Positions 1 to 9,124 of a stretch of 64,000 nucleotides of DNA are shown here, piece by piece. Source of the stretch: an uncultured Clostridia bacterium (GTDB taxonomy: Bacteria; Bacillota; Clostridia; Saccharofermentanales; DTU023); assembly GCA_946220865.1 (NCBI GenBank), contig CAMJYM010000002.1, positions 1 through 64,000 of the forward strand. The letters run 5' to 3'. A program made the translations under genes and the position numbers. A model generated the notes under the pieces. The model saw only the letters and a program-made list of their open reading frames with translations, was not told the DNA's origin and did not search any database. Numbering within the stretch: the first letter of the stretch is position 1; every line of letters starts with the position of its first letter.

Positions 1-1984
1 TATCTAAATGATGTTCTGTATTTAGTTTGGACAACAGAGCTACCGTCTCCACGTGCCCGGTCCAGGGGAACATGTCGATGGGCTGGACGGCTTTGAGCTG
101 ATAGGCCGGGCTGAGCCGGGCGATGTCGCGCGCAAGGGTGGCGGGGTTGCAGGAGATATAAAGCAGGAAGGGTGTTCCTGAGGATTTGATGGTTTCGCAG
201 AGGCTTAGAGCCAGGCCTTGACGGGGTGGATCGACGACGATAAGGGTGTAGGGCTTGCTAGGCTTGGATGGCAGCTCCTCATTTATCACGGATTGCTGAC
301 TGGAAGCTACCTTTACTTCCAGCTTGGTTTGGAGCTTGATGTCCGCTTGTGAGGCGTCACCACAGATAAAGCGGAGATTTTGCTGGTCCAGGCCGTTCAT
401 AGCCGCATTGGCTCGTGCGTCGCGGATAGCGGCAGGGACGATTTCGACCGCGCTGATGTCAGCGCCCGGAAAGTGCCGGGCGAGGAGCAAGGAGATGATG
501 CCGCTGCCACAATAAAGCTCGAGTATGCTTGGAGCTTCTTCGCTTTGGCCAACGTATTCATCGATCATGCTGAGGGCCGTTTGATAGAGGACTTCGTCCT
601 GTACCAGGTTGGTTTGCGAGAAAGCCTGCGGAGAGAGCGCATAGCGCAGGCCGAGCACCTTATCTTCCAGCTGTTCGGGGCCACTGAGTTTGATGAAGTT
701 CGTTGACGCAGGGCTTTCGGCATGATCTGCGGTAGGGCCTGCAGCTTTGATGTTCAGCCAGAGTGCAAGATTGGCTCCCTGGCGCTCGGCCTCCTGCTCC
801 AGGGCGTTTGTAAGCGGGAAAAAGCTTTCCGTCTGGGGCGGAGCGTCCGGGCTTTGCAGCTTCTGCTGCGAGTCTGAATAAGCCCCTCTTTGCTTTTTCA
901 TGCAGTTTTTGCCGCTCTCTTGTCGCCTCTCTCCGGCTGCGGATGAGCAGACCACAACAACGAGGAAGTGATTGCCCTGGTGATTCTGCCGAAGCTGCAG
1001 TTCACTCACCATCTCAGCTGCCCTGGCGGCCTCTCCGCCGCTCGCCAGCATCCCGCCTAAAGCGTGGCGAGCCGCTTCACGAAAGTCATCAAAGGCGCGC
1101 GGCTGTATGGCACAGAAGGAAAAATCGGCGATCTCGTGGCTGTACCGTTTAAAGAAACCTAATTGAGGGATTTTTACATCAGACTTTTCTGCTTGAGTGC
1201 TGGCTGCTTGCCCCCAACAAGGGTTCTCCGCAGGAGCCTTACTGATTTGAGCTTGCCCGGATTGAGCTGCACCCTCTTGATGGCATGTCGTTTGAATTTT
1301 TCCGTCTCTTCTCGCCTGCACTTTGATTTGCACGCGCGAACGGAAGCGAAAAGGTTCAACCATGCCGAGGCAGGGGCGAACGAGTTTTTCGGCCTCAGCC
1401 TGAGGTATTTTGCCGATGCGAATAAGCAATTCACGCACTTTCCGGCTTTTGAACTTTAAGCTTTCCGGGTATTGAAGCTCCTGCAGCGTGCAGCCTCCAC
1501 AGTCCGGGAAGACCGGACAAAAGGCTGTCTGGCGATAAGGGGAAGCCTCTTCAATCACGAAATCCGTTTTTTTCAGATGTAAGGGCCCCTGTTTTTCCAG
1601 TGAAGAGAGAACTGAACGACCAAGGATAATTTTGTCGCCGGGGAGAGCGCCTTCTAAAAAAGCGATGCGCCCGTCCAGTTGAGGCAATTCTGAGCGAAGT
1701 GCAGCGATGCCCTCACCTGCGTCACCCAGGTCGCGCACCAGGCCGCGCGCGACAAAACTTGTCTGCTGGGTGTGCATGACCTGCTGTGAGGATAGCACCT
1801 GACGGACATGATTGACCTGTGTTGGCTGAGCAAGCGGCTTAGTCTGCGGCAATGTCAGCCGCAGGGCGCAAGTCGTCTCTTGTGAGCCGACGGCCTGCGA
1901 CTCAGCCCGCGAGGTTGATGACCGCGTGGCATGCTTTGACTTAGTCCTCGGTTTCAACTTCTTCCCTTTGCTTTCTTTTTTCAC
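1..1984 (-). CDS. rlmD: 23S rRNA (uracil-5-)-methyltransferase, RlmD/RumA family (3' end off the window)
   Basis: Transfers a methyl group from SAM to a uracil C5 in 23S rRNA (RlmD/RlmCD family). I translated the frame across the window and found no stop. It shows the 4Fe-4S cysteine cluster CPVFPDCGGC near residue 165, the DPPRQGL motif and the catalytic-cysteine motif SCNPATLARD near the C-terminus. The reading frame is still open at base 1, ending in a stretch typical of the family's last residues. The start chosen is a GTG at 1984; a ~55-residue Lys/Ser/Thr-rich extension precedes the TRAM-like region. About 661 codons are visible against roughly 430-460 in usual members. The excess lies in low-complexity segments around residues 240-270 and 340-385. 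Family sure; substrate position in rRNA is inferred. Confidence 0.88.
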   Translation of the reverse strand, partial: MKKESKGKKLKPRTKSKHATRSSTSRAESQAVGSQETTCALRLTLPQTKPLAQPTQVNHVRQVLSSQQVMHTQQTSFVARGLVRDLGDAGEGIAALRSELPQLDGRIAFLEGALPGDKIILGRSVLSSLEKQGPLHLKKTDFVIEEASPYRQTAFCPVFPDCGGCTLQELQYPESLKFKSRKVRELLIRIGKIPQAEAEKLVRPCLGMVEPFRFRSRVQIKVQARRDGKIQTTCHQEGAAQSGQAQISKAPAENPCWGQAASTQAEKSDVKIPQLGFFKRYSHEIADFSFCAIQPRAFDDFREAARHALGGMLASGGEAARAAEMVSELQLRQNHQGNHFLVVVVCSSAAGERRQESGKNCMKKQRGAYSDSQQKLQSPDAPPQTESFFPLTNALEQEAERQGANLALWLNIKAAGPTADHAESPASTNFIKLSGPEQLEDKVLGLRYALSPQAFSQTNLVQDEVLYQTALSMIDEYVGQSEEAPSILELYCGSGIISLLLARHFPGADISAVEIVPAAIRDARANAAMNGLDQQNLRFICGDASQADIKLQTKLEVKVASSQQSVINEELPSKPSKPYTLIVVDPPRQGLALSLCETIKSSGTPFLLYISCNPATLARDIARLSPAYQLKAVQPIDMFPWTGHVETVALLSKLNTEHHLD

Positions 1985-2483
1985 GCTTGATGCCTGCTCT
2001 TTTCTTGCTTCTTTGTTTTAGTATAACCGTTTTTAAGGTCGGCAAAAAATTTTGTTCATCGACATGAATGACGTCAGTCATCGACAAAAATGTCTTTCGG
2101 CCTTCGACAGAAAGAAAAACGAAGGCTTCAAGCGTCTGTGCTGGCCATTGCTGAGTCAAAGCCTGTAAAGCGCGTTAAGAAAAATCGTGTTAAGATAAAT
2201 TAAAATTGTAAGGATGCTGCGAACGACGATGCTGTGAACGCCAGGTAAGCGTCCGGCTTCGTTCTCTGATGTTCTCCTGAGTATAGGAGGACAAAAGCAG
2301 GAGCAGCTGAAACAACAGAAACAGGCAAGAGCAGAAGCAGCCTTTGCGAAAAGCTGTATGAGCAGAATGACGCAGGCGCCAAAAGCAAGCCATTGCGGAA
2401 TGCAGCAGCTTAAGAAAAAGCTAATACTGCAGGTGTGCAAACCTGCAGGAACAGAAAATAGCCAAATGGGAAAGGAAGAAAAA
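1985..2483. other. Gene-free divergent interval
   Basis: About 500 bases separate the leftward rlmD-like gene and the rightward oxidoreductase. Open frames here lack convincing ribosome sites and recognisable products. The stretch holds a TGACGTCA palindrome inside a run of repeated CATCGACA/TTCGACAG words (about 2055-2110), an AT-rich block around 2175-2210 that could hold promoter elements, and a purine-rich A/G tract leading to the inverted repeat at 2427. Confidence 0.5.
2427..2448. promoter_or_regulatory. Inverted repeat, operator-like
   Basis: Perfect 8-bp arms CTGCAGGT / ACCTGCAG flank 6 bases. The repeat lies 35 bases before the start of the FAD oxidoreductase and has no T-tract, so an operator or 5'-leader hairpin is more likely than a terminator. 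No regulator is identified. Confidence 0.4.
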
Positions 2484-3653
2484 ATGTCGAGTCGCCAAAT
2501 TTTGATCGTGGGAAGTGGTATTGCAGGAGTTTCCGCCGCGGAAGCCGCACGTAAAACAGATGCGGAGGCCAAAATCACGCTGGTGGGCAGCGAAGCTGAC
2601 CTGCCTGTGTATCGTCTGCGCGTGGCTGAGGTCCTTAAGGATCCGGCTAATGCGGAAAAACTGGTTCTTCACCCTCTGTCCTGGTACAAGGATCTGCAGA
2701 TTGAGCTGAAACTCGACCAGGCCATGCAGTCGATCAACCCCGATAAAAAGGAGGTCACCTTCGAGAAGGGCGAAATTCTAGCCTACGATAAGCTGATTCT
2801 GACCGCAGGCAGCCGCAGTTTTGTCCCGCCCATTCCCGGTGGCGAGAAGGGTTCAGTGTACACCCTCTGGACGATGAAGTCCGCAAAAGACTATAGCCGC
2901 GACATCCGCGAGAAAGGGCTCAAAACAGTGGCCATTATCGGCGGTGGTCTGCTCGGCATGGAGGCCGCCTGGCAGCTCCAGCAGGCTGGTGTCAAAGTGA
3001 AGATTCTTGAGCGGTCGCCCCAGCTTCTGCAGCGTCAGCTGGATTCGGACTGCTCCGAACTGCTGCGCCGTTATGTGGAATCGCTTGGCATCGAGGTCAT
3101 TGTCGATGCAGACACCGCTTCGATCGAGCATGGAAAAGATGGCAAGGTTTCCGAAATTGTTTTGAAGGATGGCCGCCGCGTCAGCTGCGATGCCGTGCAG
3201 CTGGCGGTGGGCGTTCGCGCCAATAGTGAAGCTGCCGAGGCGGCAGGGCTGGAAATCGGGCGCCGCGTCAAGGTCAATACAGCTATGGAAAGCTCCGTCA
3301 AAGATATTTACGCAGCCGGTGACCTCTGCGAGGTCGACGATGGCTATTGGTTCGGTCTCTGGTCGATTTCCATGCAACAGGGTAAAGTCGCCGGAACGAA
3401 TGCCGCAGGTGGTAAGGCCGAATTTACCAAAATCACGCCCCCCTATGTCGTCAACACCATGAATACGCGTATTGTCTCGCAGGGCGAACACCCGGCCGAA
3501 GAGGGCGACGGCATTCGCTTCGAGATTACGGTGGACGAGGATGCCTACAGCTACAAAAAGCTGGTTTATAAAGGCGATACGCTCGTCGGCTTCATTTTGC
3601 TGGGCGATGCCGCCAAAGAGATGAGCGCCTTGCAGGGAAAGCTCGGAAAATAG
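2484..3653 (+). CDS. NAD(P)/FAD-dependent oxidoreductase (pyridine nucleotide-disulphide family)
   Basis: A 389-residue flavoprotein expected in the cytoplasm. It has two Rossmann motifs: GSGIAGVSAAEAA near the N-terminus for FAD and GGGLLGMEAA near residue 155 for NAD(P)H. The late FAD motif YAAGDLCE follows at about residue 275. The fold matches rubredoxin/nitrite-reductase type NADH oxidoreductases. I see no redox-active CxxC pair, no fused rubredoxin and no partner gene next to it, so the electron acceptor is unknown. The frame is open back to 2358, but the ATG at 2484 has a purine-rich ribosome site (GGAAAGGAAG) at the right distance and begins directly with the first FAD-binding strand. 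It stands alone and is followed by a good terminator. Confidence 0.85.
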   Translation: MSSRQILIVGSGIAGVSAAEAARKTDAEAKITLVGSEADLPVYRLRVAEVLKDPANAEKLVLHPLSWYKDLQIELKLDQAMQSINPDKKEVTFEKGEILAYDKLILTAGSRSFVPPIPGGEKGSVYTLWTMKSAKDYSRDIREKGLKTVAIIGGGLLGMEAAWQLQQAGVKVKILERSPQLLQRQLDSDCSELLRRYVESLGIEVIVDADTASIEHGKDGKVSEIVLKDGRRVSCDAVQLAVGVRANSEAAEAAGLEIGRRVKVNTAMESSVKDIYAAGDLCEVDDGYWFGLWSISMQQGKVAGTNAAGGKAEFTKITPPYVVNTMNTRIVSQGEHPAEEGDGIRFEITVDEDAYSYKKLVYKGDTLVGFILLGDAAKEMSALQGKLGK

Positions 3654-3678
3654 GGCTATAAGATCAATTCTGAAAGCT

Positions 3679-3710
3679 AAAACAGCTGTCCCAGGTGGGG
3701 CAGCTGTTTT
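3679..3710 (+). terminator. Intrinsic terminator after the oxidoreductase
   Basis: Perfect 10-bp arms AAAACAGCTG / CAGCTGTTTT enclose a GC-rich loop that can extend the stem, ending in TTTT. It lies 25 bases past the stop codon. Confidence 0.8.
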
Positions 3711-3890
3711 GTGTCTGGGCTAAAAAGAGAGTAAGGACTCACCGACATGTGAATTCCTGGATAAAAGTCTTTGCTATGGATTATTTACCAAGTGAGGGAA
3801 CCCACCATATTCTTTATTTTTTCAATGTACGCAATTTCAGCGTCCCTTATCTTTAAGATTGATGCCTTAATACCGTTTCCATGACTTCAC

Positions 3891-4493
3891 TTACATCTCC
3901 TGGCGGCCGGAGAGGGCACGGGCCAGGGTCACTTCGTCAGCATATTCGATGTCGCTGCCCATGGGCAGACCATGGGCGATGCGTGTGCATTTGATGCCGG
4001 AATCTTTCAGCAGACGGGCGATGTAGAGGGCGGTCGCCTCACCTTCGACAGTGGGATTAGTCGCCAGAATGATCTCGTTGACCTCGGGATGCTTTTGCAG
4101 ACGAGTCAGGAGTTCGCGCAGCTTGAGCCTTTCCGGACCGATATCCTGCATGGGGGAAATGGCCCCGTGCAGCACATGATAGAGCCCTTTATATTCGTGG
4201 ATACGTTCCATGGCCGCCACATCGCGCGGGCTTTCGACCACACAGAGGGTACTCCTGTCGCGTCCCGGGTTGGCACAGACATCGCAGATTTCGCCGTCGG
4301 TAAGGTTACAGCACTCCGGACAGAGATGAATCCCGCTGCGCGCTTCAATCAAGGTGTGGGCCAGCTCCTCGACTTCTGCCTGCTTCATATCTAAGACATG
4401 AAAAGCCAGGCGTTGCGCCGATTTCTGGCCGATCCCCGGAAGCTTGCCAAGCTGGGTGATAAGTTTCGCAATGAGAGGAGAATAAGCGGCCAT
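3891..4493 (-). CDS. recR: Recombination mediator protein RecR
   Basis: A 200-residue protein, the usual RecR length. RecR works with RecO and RecF to load RecA on gapped DNA. The N-terminal helix-hairpin-helix region (KLPGIGQKSAQRLAFH) is followed by the four-cysteine zinc finger CPECCNLTDGEICDVC at about residues 57-72 and then a Toprim domain (CVVESPRD; later the ATNPTVEGEATA stretch). The start ATG overlaps the ybaB stop by one base, so the two are translationally coupled. The order dnaX-ybaB-recR is the standard bacterial arrangement. Confidence 0.97.
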   Translation of the reverse strand: MAAYSPLIAKLITQLGKLPGIGQKSAQRLAFHVLDMKQAEVEELAHTLIEARSGIHLCPECCNLTDGEICDVCANPGRDRSTLCVVESPRDVAAMERIHEYKGLYHVLHGAISPMQDIGPERLKLRELLTRLQKHPEVNEIILATNPTVEGEATALYIARLLKDSGIKCTRIAHGLPMGSDIEYADEVTLARALSGRQEM

Positions 4494-4837
4494 TAAAAGC
4501 CCAGTCCTCCCAGATTCAGACCGCCGGTAGCCTGCCCCATGATCGCCTCGGTTTTTTTGTCAAGGTCACGCATGGCCTCATTAACCGCCGCCGTAATCAT
4601 GTCCTGAAGCATTTCCACATCTTCCGGATCGACAGCTTCGGGCTTGATTTCGATGGATTCGAGCTGATGTTCACCGTTGACGACGGCTTTGATCATGCCG
4701 CCCCCGGCTTCTGCCTCCCCTTTCATCTGAGCCGCCTCTTCCTGGGCTTCTGCAATTTTGCGCTGCATGCGCTGTGCTTGCTGCATGAGCTGATTCATAT
4801 TGGCTCCACCGGGGAAGCCTCCGCGTCCTTTTGCCAT
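4493..4837 (-). CDS. ybaB: YbaB/EbfC family nucleoid-associated DNA-binding protein
   Basis: A 114-residue member of the YbaB/EbfC family, small dimeric DNA-binding proteins encoded next to recR in most bacteria. The N-terminus (GGANMNQLMQQAQRMQRKI) and the core GLNLGGLGF tail are typical. The middle carries the conserved VNGEHQLESIEIKPE strand region. It sits between dnaX (146 bases upstream, with a palindrome in the gap) and recR (one-base overlap). The exact role in recombination or nucleoid structure is not settled for the family. Confidence 0.93.
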   Translation of the reverse strand: MAKGRGGFPGGANMNQLMQQAQRMQRKIAEAQEEAAQMKGEAEAGGGMIKAVVNGEHQLESIEIKPEAVDPEDVEMLQDMITAAVNEAMRDLDKKTEAIMGQATGGLNLGGLGF

Positions 4838-4927
4838 CTCTCTGTTTCCTTTCCGAAAATCTTTTAATGATTTATTCTTTACAACTTACGAATTCTTGTT
4901 CTCTTTGTTGTTATCTATGAATATACT

Positions 4928-4952
4928 AGCTCATAAGCCTGGCTTATAAGCT
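4928..4952. promoter_or_regulatory. Near-perfect 25-bp palindrome between dnaX and ybaB
   Basis: The core ATAAGCC-T-GGCTTAT is a perfect 7-1-7 palindrome, extended by AGCT on each side after one mismatch. It lies in the 146-base gap between dnaX and ybaB. With no T-tract on the minus strand it looks more like an operator or weak hairpin than a terminator. Confidence 0.35.
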
Positions 4953-4983
4953 GACCAAATTTGTAGCTCGTGCGCTGAGCAAA

Positions 4984-7056
4984 TCAGAAGGGCATGACAT
5001 CATCCGGCTCAGAAATCCCCTCTTCGCCCACGACTTCCATCGGAAGTCCGAGCTTTTGGCTGCTCTCGCGCAGGCGTTTCATCCATTCTGGTTCTTCTTT
5101 ATTGAGATTAGAGCTCCTGCTCTTGCGGCTTCTTAAAGCTTCTGCATCACTGCTTTCCGTTTCTTCGTTCTCCACTTCAACGATCAGACGCCTGGCCTGA
5201 AGCCCTGCTTTTTCCAGGGCCGAGCGAATCAGGCTTAGGTTGTCTGCCTGTCGTACCGTGCGGCCATGGGCTTTCTCACTTTCGTGGTAGTGAATGATCA
5301 GCTGATCTCCGGAAATATAGATTTCAGCCGGACGGAGCAGCATGGCCAGGTCTATGCGATAGTTCTCGCGCAGCATCTGGTAGACGACCTCGATCTGCTC
5401 CTTCTCCACCTGGAATGCTTTCTCCGGCGACCTGGCTCTGGCTGTCTCAGCAGCAGGCTCGGATACAGGATCGGCAAGTGTTTCGGCCTCAGCTGTTCTC
5501 GGCTCAGAAAGGGTCGTGGCAAGGGTTTCAGATACAAGAGAAGTCGGCTCTGCAGAAGTTTGTTCGTAGCTTTCGTCCACAGCTGCTGTCGCTGCTGAAG
5601 ACGGGTCTGAATTCGGCCCGGCAAGCGGTGGAGCTATTTCAAAGGCGTTTTCGGCATGAGCCTCTGAGGCCGAAACTGATGGATCTGAAGTAGTTTTAGC
5701 TTTAGGAGAAACTGACTCCGAGGGAAACTCAAACGCTTCTTCTTTCTCTGGATCTAAGGAAGCTTCTTCAGTGGGAATATCTTCTTTGATTGGAGCGATT
5801 TCTTCGACCGGAACTGTTTCCTCGGGAGAAGCGGCGTCTTCGACTGAGTTCTTCTCTGCAGCCTGAACTGTTCCTTTAGTCGAAACAGTTTTCCTGAGCG
5901 GAGTCGTGTTTTTAACCTGCGCAGCTTCAGCGGGAACAACTTTTTCGGCGGGCGCAGCGGCGTCCGAGTGACTTTCATTCATTTCGGCGATGAGAGCGAT
6001 CTCCAAGGATGTCCGCGGATCACCAGCCCAGCGCAGGTCATTATCCAGGGCCGACATACGCACGATAAGGCCCATGAGGGCGGGTCTGGAAATGCGCGCT
6101 GACAGGCTTTGCAGGCGTTTGAGATCCTTGTCCGAAAGTTCGGGCAAAGTCGATGAATCCTGGCTGAGTTTACAGACCAGGAGGTTTCGCAGCGTGCGAA
6201 TAAAATCCTGCAGGAAGCGGCGTATGTTGCGACCGGACATCTGCAGCTCCTCAACGGCGTTAAGTATGCGTGAGAGATCCTGGTCGAAGAGAGCTTCGGT
6301 AAAATCAGCAATAAATTCATCCTGAACCATGCCGGACAAACGCAGGACATCATCTTTTTCGATACGTCCGGAAAAGCCCGAAGAACATTGATCCAGGAGC
6401 GAGATCGCGTCACGCAGTGCACCGTCCGCGATGCGTGCAATGGCCGCAAGACCATCCCCGCTGATGTTGATCTTCTCTTTTTCGGCAATTTTGCCCAGAC
6501 GTTCGATGATCTTCTCAGAGGGAATGCGGCGAAACTCATAGCGCTGACAGCGCGAGATAATCGTCGCAGGCAGGCGCTGAGGCTCGGTGGTCGCCAAAAT
6601 AAAAATAGCATGGGCAGGCGGCTCTTCCAGCGTTTTTAAAAGGGCGTTGAAAGCCCCCTGCGAGAGCATGTGAACCTCGTCGATGATATAGACTTTATAT
6701 TTGGCCTGGCTCGGCGTGAAGACAATTTCATCCGTGATCCGGCGAATGTTATCGACAGAATTATTGGAGGCCGCGTCGATTTCCAGAACATCCAGAAGGC
6801 TCCCCTTATTGATGCCTTCACAGATTTCGCAGGCATTGCAGGGATTGCCCTCATGGGGATCCAAACAATTGACCGCTTTGGCGAAAATCTTTGCCAGGGA
6901 GGTTTTGCCGGTTCCACGGGTACCACAGAAAAGGTAGGCATGGCCGATATCCTGACTGATGACAGCCTGCCTCAAGGGGTAGACAACCTGTTCCTGCCCC
7001 ACGACGTCATCAAAGTTCTGCGGTCTCCATTCACGATAGAGGGCTAAATATCCCAC
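4984..7056 (-). CDS. dnaX: DNA polymerase III subunit gamma/tau
   Basis: The clamp-loader ATPase of the replisome, 690 residues (tau-length). The start is a GTG with AAGGAGTG upstream and gives the standard MGYLALYREWRPQNF opening. Walker A is GTRGTGKTSLAKIFAKA, the zinc-binding cysteines are in CLDPHEGNPCNACEIC, and Walker B is near VYIIDEVHML; the sensor and lid regions follow. A Glu/Ala/Pro/Ser-rich linker with imperfect EExxPxxE repeats spans about residues 362-553, after which a short C-terminal domain resumes. I see no clear slippery site to make a gamma form. The 4.5S RNA gene lies directly upstream with no terminator between. Confidence 0.97.
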   Translation of the reverse strand: MGYLALYREWRPQNFDDVVGQEQVVYPLRQAVISQDIGHAYLFCGTRGTGKTSLAKIFAKAVNCLDPHEGNPCNACEICEGINKGSLLDVLEIDAASNNSVDNIRRITDEIVFTPSQAKYKVYIIDEVHMLSQGAFNALLKTLEEPPAHAIFILATTEPQRLPATIISRCQRYEFRRIPSEKIIERLGKIAEKEKINISGDGLAAIARIADGALRDAISLLDQCSSGFSGRIEKDDVLRLSGMVQDEFIADFTEALFDQDLSRILNAVEELQMSGRNIRRFLQDFIRTLRNLLVCKLSQDSSTLPELSDKDLKRLQSLSARISRPALMGLIVRMSALDNDLRWAGDPRTSLEIALIAEMNESHSDAAAPAEKVVPAEAAQVKNTTPLRKTVSTKGTVQAAEKNSVEDAASPEETVPVEEIAPIKEDIPTEEASLDPEKEEAFEFPSESVSPKAKTTSDPSVSASEAHAENAFEIAPPLAGPNSDPSSAATAAVDESYEQTSAEPTSLVSETLATTLSEPRTAEAETLADPVSEPAAETARARSPEKAFQVEKEQIEVVYQMLRENYRIDLAMLLRPAEIYISGDQLIIHYHESEKAHGRTVRQADNLSLIRSALEKAGLQARRLIVEVENEETESSDAEALRSRKSRSSNLNKEEPEWMKRLRESSQKLGLPMEVVGEEGISEPDDVMPF

Positions 7057-7098
7057 GGCACACTCCTTTTAAATGACAATCGCCGCGTCTGATCCACA

Positions 7099-7203
7099 GC
7101 CGAAACCGGAGCCCCCGCGGCACATATGGTGAACCGCTTACCGCTGCTTCCTTCCGGACCTGACGGGGTTCACGGGCCATATTGCACGGGACCAGCCATC
7201 GGC
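7099..7203 (-). ncRNA. ffs: Signal recognition particle RNA, small (4.5S) type
   Basis: The minus strand carries the universal SRP domain IV core: CGTCAGGTCCGGAAGGAAGC with its GGAA tetraloop. Paired flanks CAATATGG / CCATATG and CCCG / CGGG form the long hairpin, closed by outer arms GCCGA / TCGGC. The total is about 105 nt, which leaves no room for the Alu domain of the ~270-nt Bacillus/Clostridium RNA. Position just upstream of dnaX matches Bacillota. The exact ends are inferred from the outer pairing. Confidence 0.9.
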
Positions 7204-7233
7204 TGCGGGTCGCACGCGGCAATCGCGAAATAA

Positions 7234-7239
7234 ATTGTA
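7234..7239 (-). promoter_or_regulatory. Candidate -10 box for the SRP RNA
   Basis: TACAAT on the minus strand lies about 30 bases before the inferred 5' end of the 4.5S RNA. The -35 region is pyrimidine-rich and weak. The call rests on position and hexamer only. Confidence 0.4.
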
Positions 7240-7276
7240 TCATGAAGCACTGGGAAAGGAAAAGGGAAAGGAATTT

Positions 7277-7633
7277 TCAATGCACGAAGATGATTTCTTC
7301 CGGGCGTACAAGACCGAGCTCATCACGAGCCATACGCTCAATGAAGTCTTCGCTGCCGCTCATGTTTTTCATCTCTTCGATGTCTTTTTCTTCCTGCATG
7401 GCGAGGTCTAATTTTTTATGAAGGTCGTCGCCTTCTGCACTAAGGCGCCGCATTTCTTTTTCCTGTCGAAGATAAATGTTCACGGCAAGGCTGAGCACAA
7501 AGATCATCGTAAGGAGGAAAAAGAGCATTTTAATTGGCTGACCGCGGCCATGGCGGCGTTTTTCCGGCATCTTTTCGGAAGCCATTGCTCTCGGGGACTG
7601 ATTCATCCTGTGCTGCCTGTTCATCTGCTTCAT
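7277..7633 (-). CDS. DivIC/FtsB-like septum formation protein
   Basis: A 118-residue bitopic membrane protein in the FtsB/DivIC family, which bridges the division machinery with FtsL and FtsQ/DivIB. It has a basic cytoplasmic N-terminus, one hydrophobic segment (MLFFLLTMIFVLSLAVNIYL, about residues 36-55), a coiled-coil heptad region and the C-terminal motif ERMARDELGLVRPEE, which is the family's hallmark. Several N-terminal Met codons are possible; I use the ATG at 7633 because the TTG two codons before it is a poorer start. No ribosome site is strong. In Bacillus divIC is near mazG and rqcP; here those genes are 14 kb away. Confidence 0.85.
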   Translation of the reverse strand: MKQMNRQHRMNQSPRAMASEKMPEKRRHGRGQPIKMLFFLLTMIFVLSLAVNIYLRQEKEMRRLSAEGDDLHKKLDLAMQEEKDIEEMKNMSGSEDFIERMARDELGLVRPEEIIFVH

Positions 7634-7997
7634 CGCCAAAACACTTTCAAAACATCAAACACGAACGCTCAAACTGACACTAACCTAAACTGCCACTCAC
7701 TCAAGTTGGCCCTCAGTCGAGCTGTTGTTCACTGGAACTGTCGTACTCTCAGAAGGTCGCTCTATCAAGTCGTCACGCCGCCAGTCCCAGCAGTCTCTTA
7801 TCCCGAAGCATACGTTTTTTCAGGCACTGAGGACAGAGGCAAAAGAGCTTAGAAAGGAAATGATAGGAAAACGTTAAAAGATTGTAACATGAATGAAATA
7901 ATGATGTGCATATATGTTCTCTTTTAAGGCAATATTCTTCACTTTCCCCTTAGGGCTTCCACGCAAAAAAAGCTCTGAAAAGCGTGAGAAAAAAGGT
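7634..7997. other. Gene-free interval before the opp terminator
   Basis: No frame here has a credible ribosome site and product. The part next to the divIC-like gene must hold its leftward promoter, but I cannot point to clear hexamers. The rest is AT-rich with no repeats I can see. Confidence 0.4.
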
Positions 7998-8036
7998 ATA
8001 AAAGAACGAACTCGGAAATTCACATCTCCGGGTTCG
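7998..8036 (-). terminator. Intrinsic terminator of the opp operon
   Basis: On the minus strand CGAACCCGGA pairs with TCCGAGTTCG around a 10-base loop, followed by TTCTTTTAT. It begins 30 bases after the oppF stop. Confidence 0.75.
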
Positions 8037-8065
8037 TCAAGTTCAGGCTAAGTTTGAGCAGGAGC

Positions 8066-9124
8066 TTATTCGGCCTTCAGCGTGCCCATACCAGGTACAT
8101 CGACAGAGCCGTCCGCAAGCTTTTTCACAAAATGACAGGCCACTTCGTGTCCTGGCTCCTTCAACTCGAGCGCGGGCTTTTCCTTCTCACAGATTTCCTG
8201 CTTATAGGGGCAGCGACCGGCAAAGGGGCAACCCGGCTTGGGATTCACGGGGCTGGGGACATCGCCTTTCAGGATGATGCGCTCGCGCTGTAAGCCGACC
8301 TTGGGAATGGGAATTGCAGAAAGCAAGGCCTGCGTATAAGGGTGCATAGGCCGACGGAAGATCAGGTTATGATCCGTAATCTCCACGATAGAGCCGAGGT
8401 ACATGACGGCAATTCGGTCAGAAATATGTTTCACCACCGAAAGATTGTGGGCGATGAAGAGGTAGGTCAGACCGATTTGCTCCTGCAAATCCTCCAGCAG
8501 GTTTAAGATTTGAGCCTGAATGGACACATCCAGCGCTGATACAGGTTCGTCCAGAACAATGAACTTGGGTTTCAGGGCGAGCGCGCGGGCAATGCCGATA
8601 CGCTGGCGACGGCCACCGTCAAGCTCATGCGGGTAGGCATCCAGCAGACGGCGCTCCAGACCAACAAGTTCCATGGTCGTGCGCACACGGCTTTCAAGGC
8701 TTTCTCCCTGAAGCACTTCTTTGTTGACGCGCAACGGATCGGCAATCAGCTGGTAGGTGGTGAGACGTGGATTCAGCGAAGAATAGGGATCCTGAAAGAC
8801 GATCTGCATATTCTGACGCATCTTTTTCTTTTCTGAGCCGCTGTATTTGAGGATATCTTCCCCCTCAAAGATCACCGTCCCGGCCGTAGGTTCATGCAGG
8901 CGCAGGATGGCGCGGCCCGTTGTTGATTTGCCACAGCCTGATTCGCCAACCATGCCAAGCGTTTCGCCACGTTTGACGTCAAAGTCGATGCCGTCCACGG
9001 CGTGGAGAATCCCGGACTTGACTTTGAAGAATTTTTTCAGGCCACGCACTTCGAGAAGCGGGCGTTCCTGCGAAAGCTCTGCGGCGTTCTGCAGATGGCC
9101 TTTTTCCTGATTTAGCTCTGCCAT
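8066..9124 (-). CDS. oppF: Oligopeptide/dipeptide ABC transporter ATP-binding protein (OppF/DppF)
   Basis: One of the two nucleotide-binding subunits of the peptide importer; 352 residues. It has Walker A GESGCGKSTTGRA, Q-loop IVFQDPYSSLNPR and Walker B KFIVLDEPVSALDVS. The signature motif reads LDGGRRQR instead of the common LSGGQ, a variant seen in some OppF proteins. The C-terminal oligopeptide extension carries the cysteine-rich GCPFAGRCPYKQEICE motif (Opp/Dpp C-terminal domain, Fe-S-like). The start codon follows the oppD stop directly with a GAGGAA ribosome site inside oppD. Last gene of the operon, followed by a terminator. Confidence 0.95.
   Translation of the reverse strand: MAELNQEKGHLQNAAELSQERPLLEVRGLKKFFKVKSGILHAVDGIDFDVKRGETLGMVGESGCGKSTTGRAILRLHEPTAGTVIFEGEDILKYSGSEKKKMRQNMQIVFQDPYSSLNPRLTTYQLIADPLRVNKEVLQGESLESRVRTTMELVGLERRLLDAYPHELDGGRRQRIGIARALALKPKFIVLDEPVSALDVSIQAQILNLLEDLQEQIGLTYLFIAHNLSVVKHISDRIAVMYLGSIVEITDHNLIFRRPMHPYTQALLSAIPIPKVGLQRERIILKGDVPSPVNPKPGCPFAGRCPYKQEICEKEKPALELKEPGHEVACHFVKKLADGSVDVPGMGTLKAE

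Noticed and set aside
1174..1434. An 86-codon leftward frame inside the RlmD-like gene
   Set aside because: It is in another frame of the same strand. The RlmD frame is continuous through the region, which I checked codon by codon.
2156..2578. A 140-codon leftward frame overlapping the oxidoreductase start
   Set aside because: It overlaps the N-terminus of a clear flavoprotein gene, lacks a good ribosome site and is Cys/Ser/Leu-rich shadow sequence.
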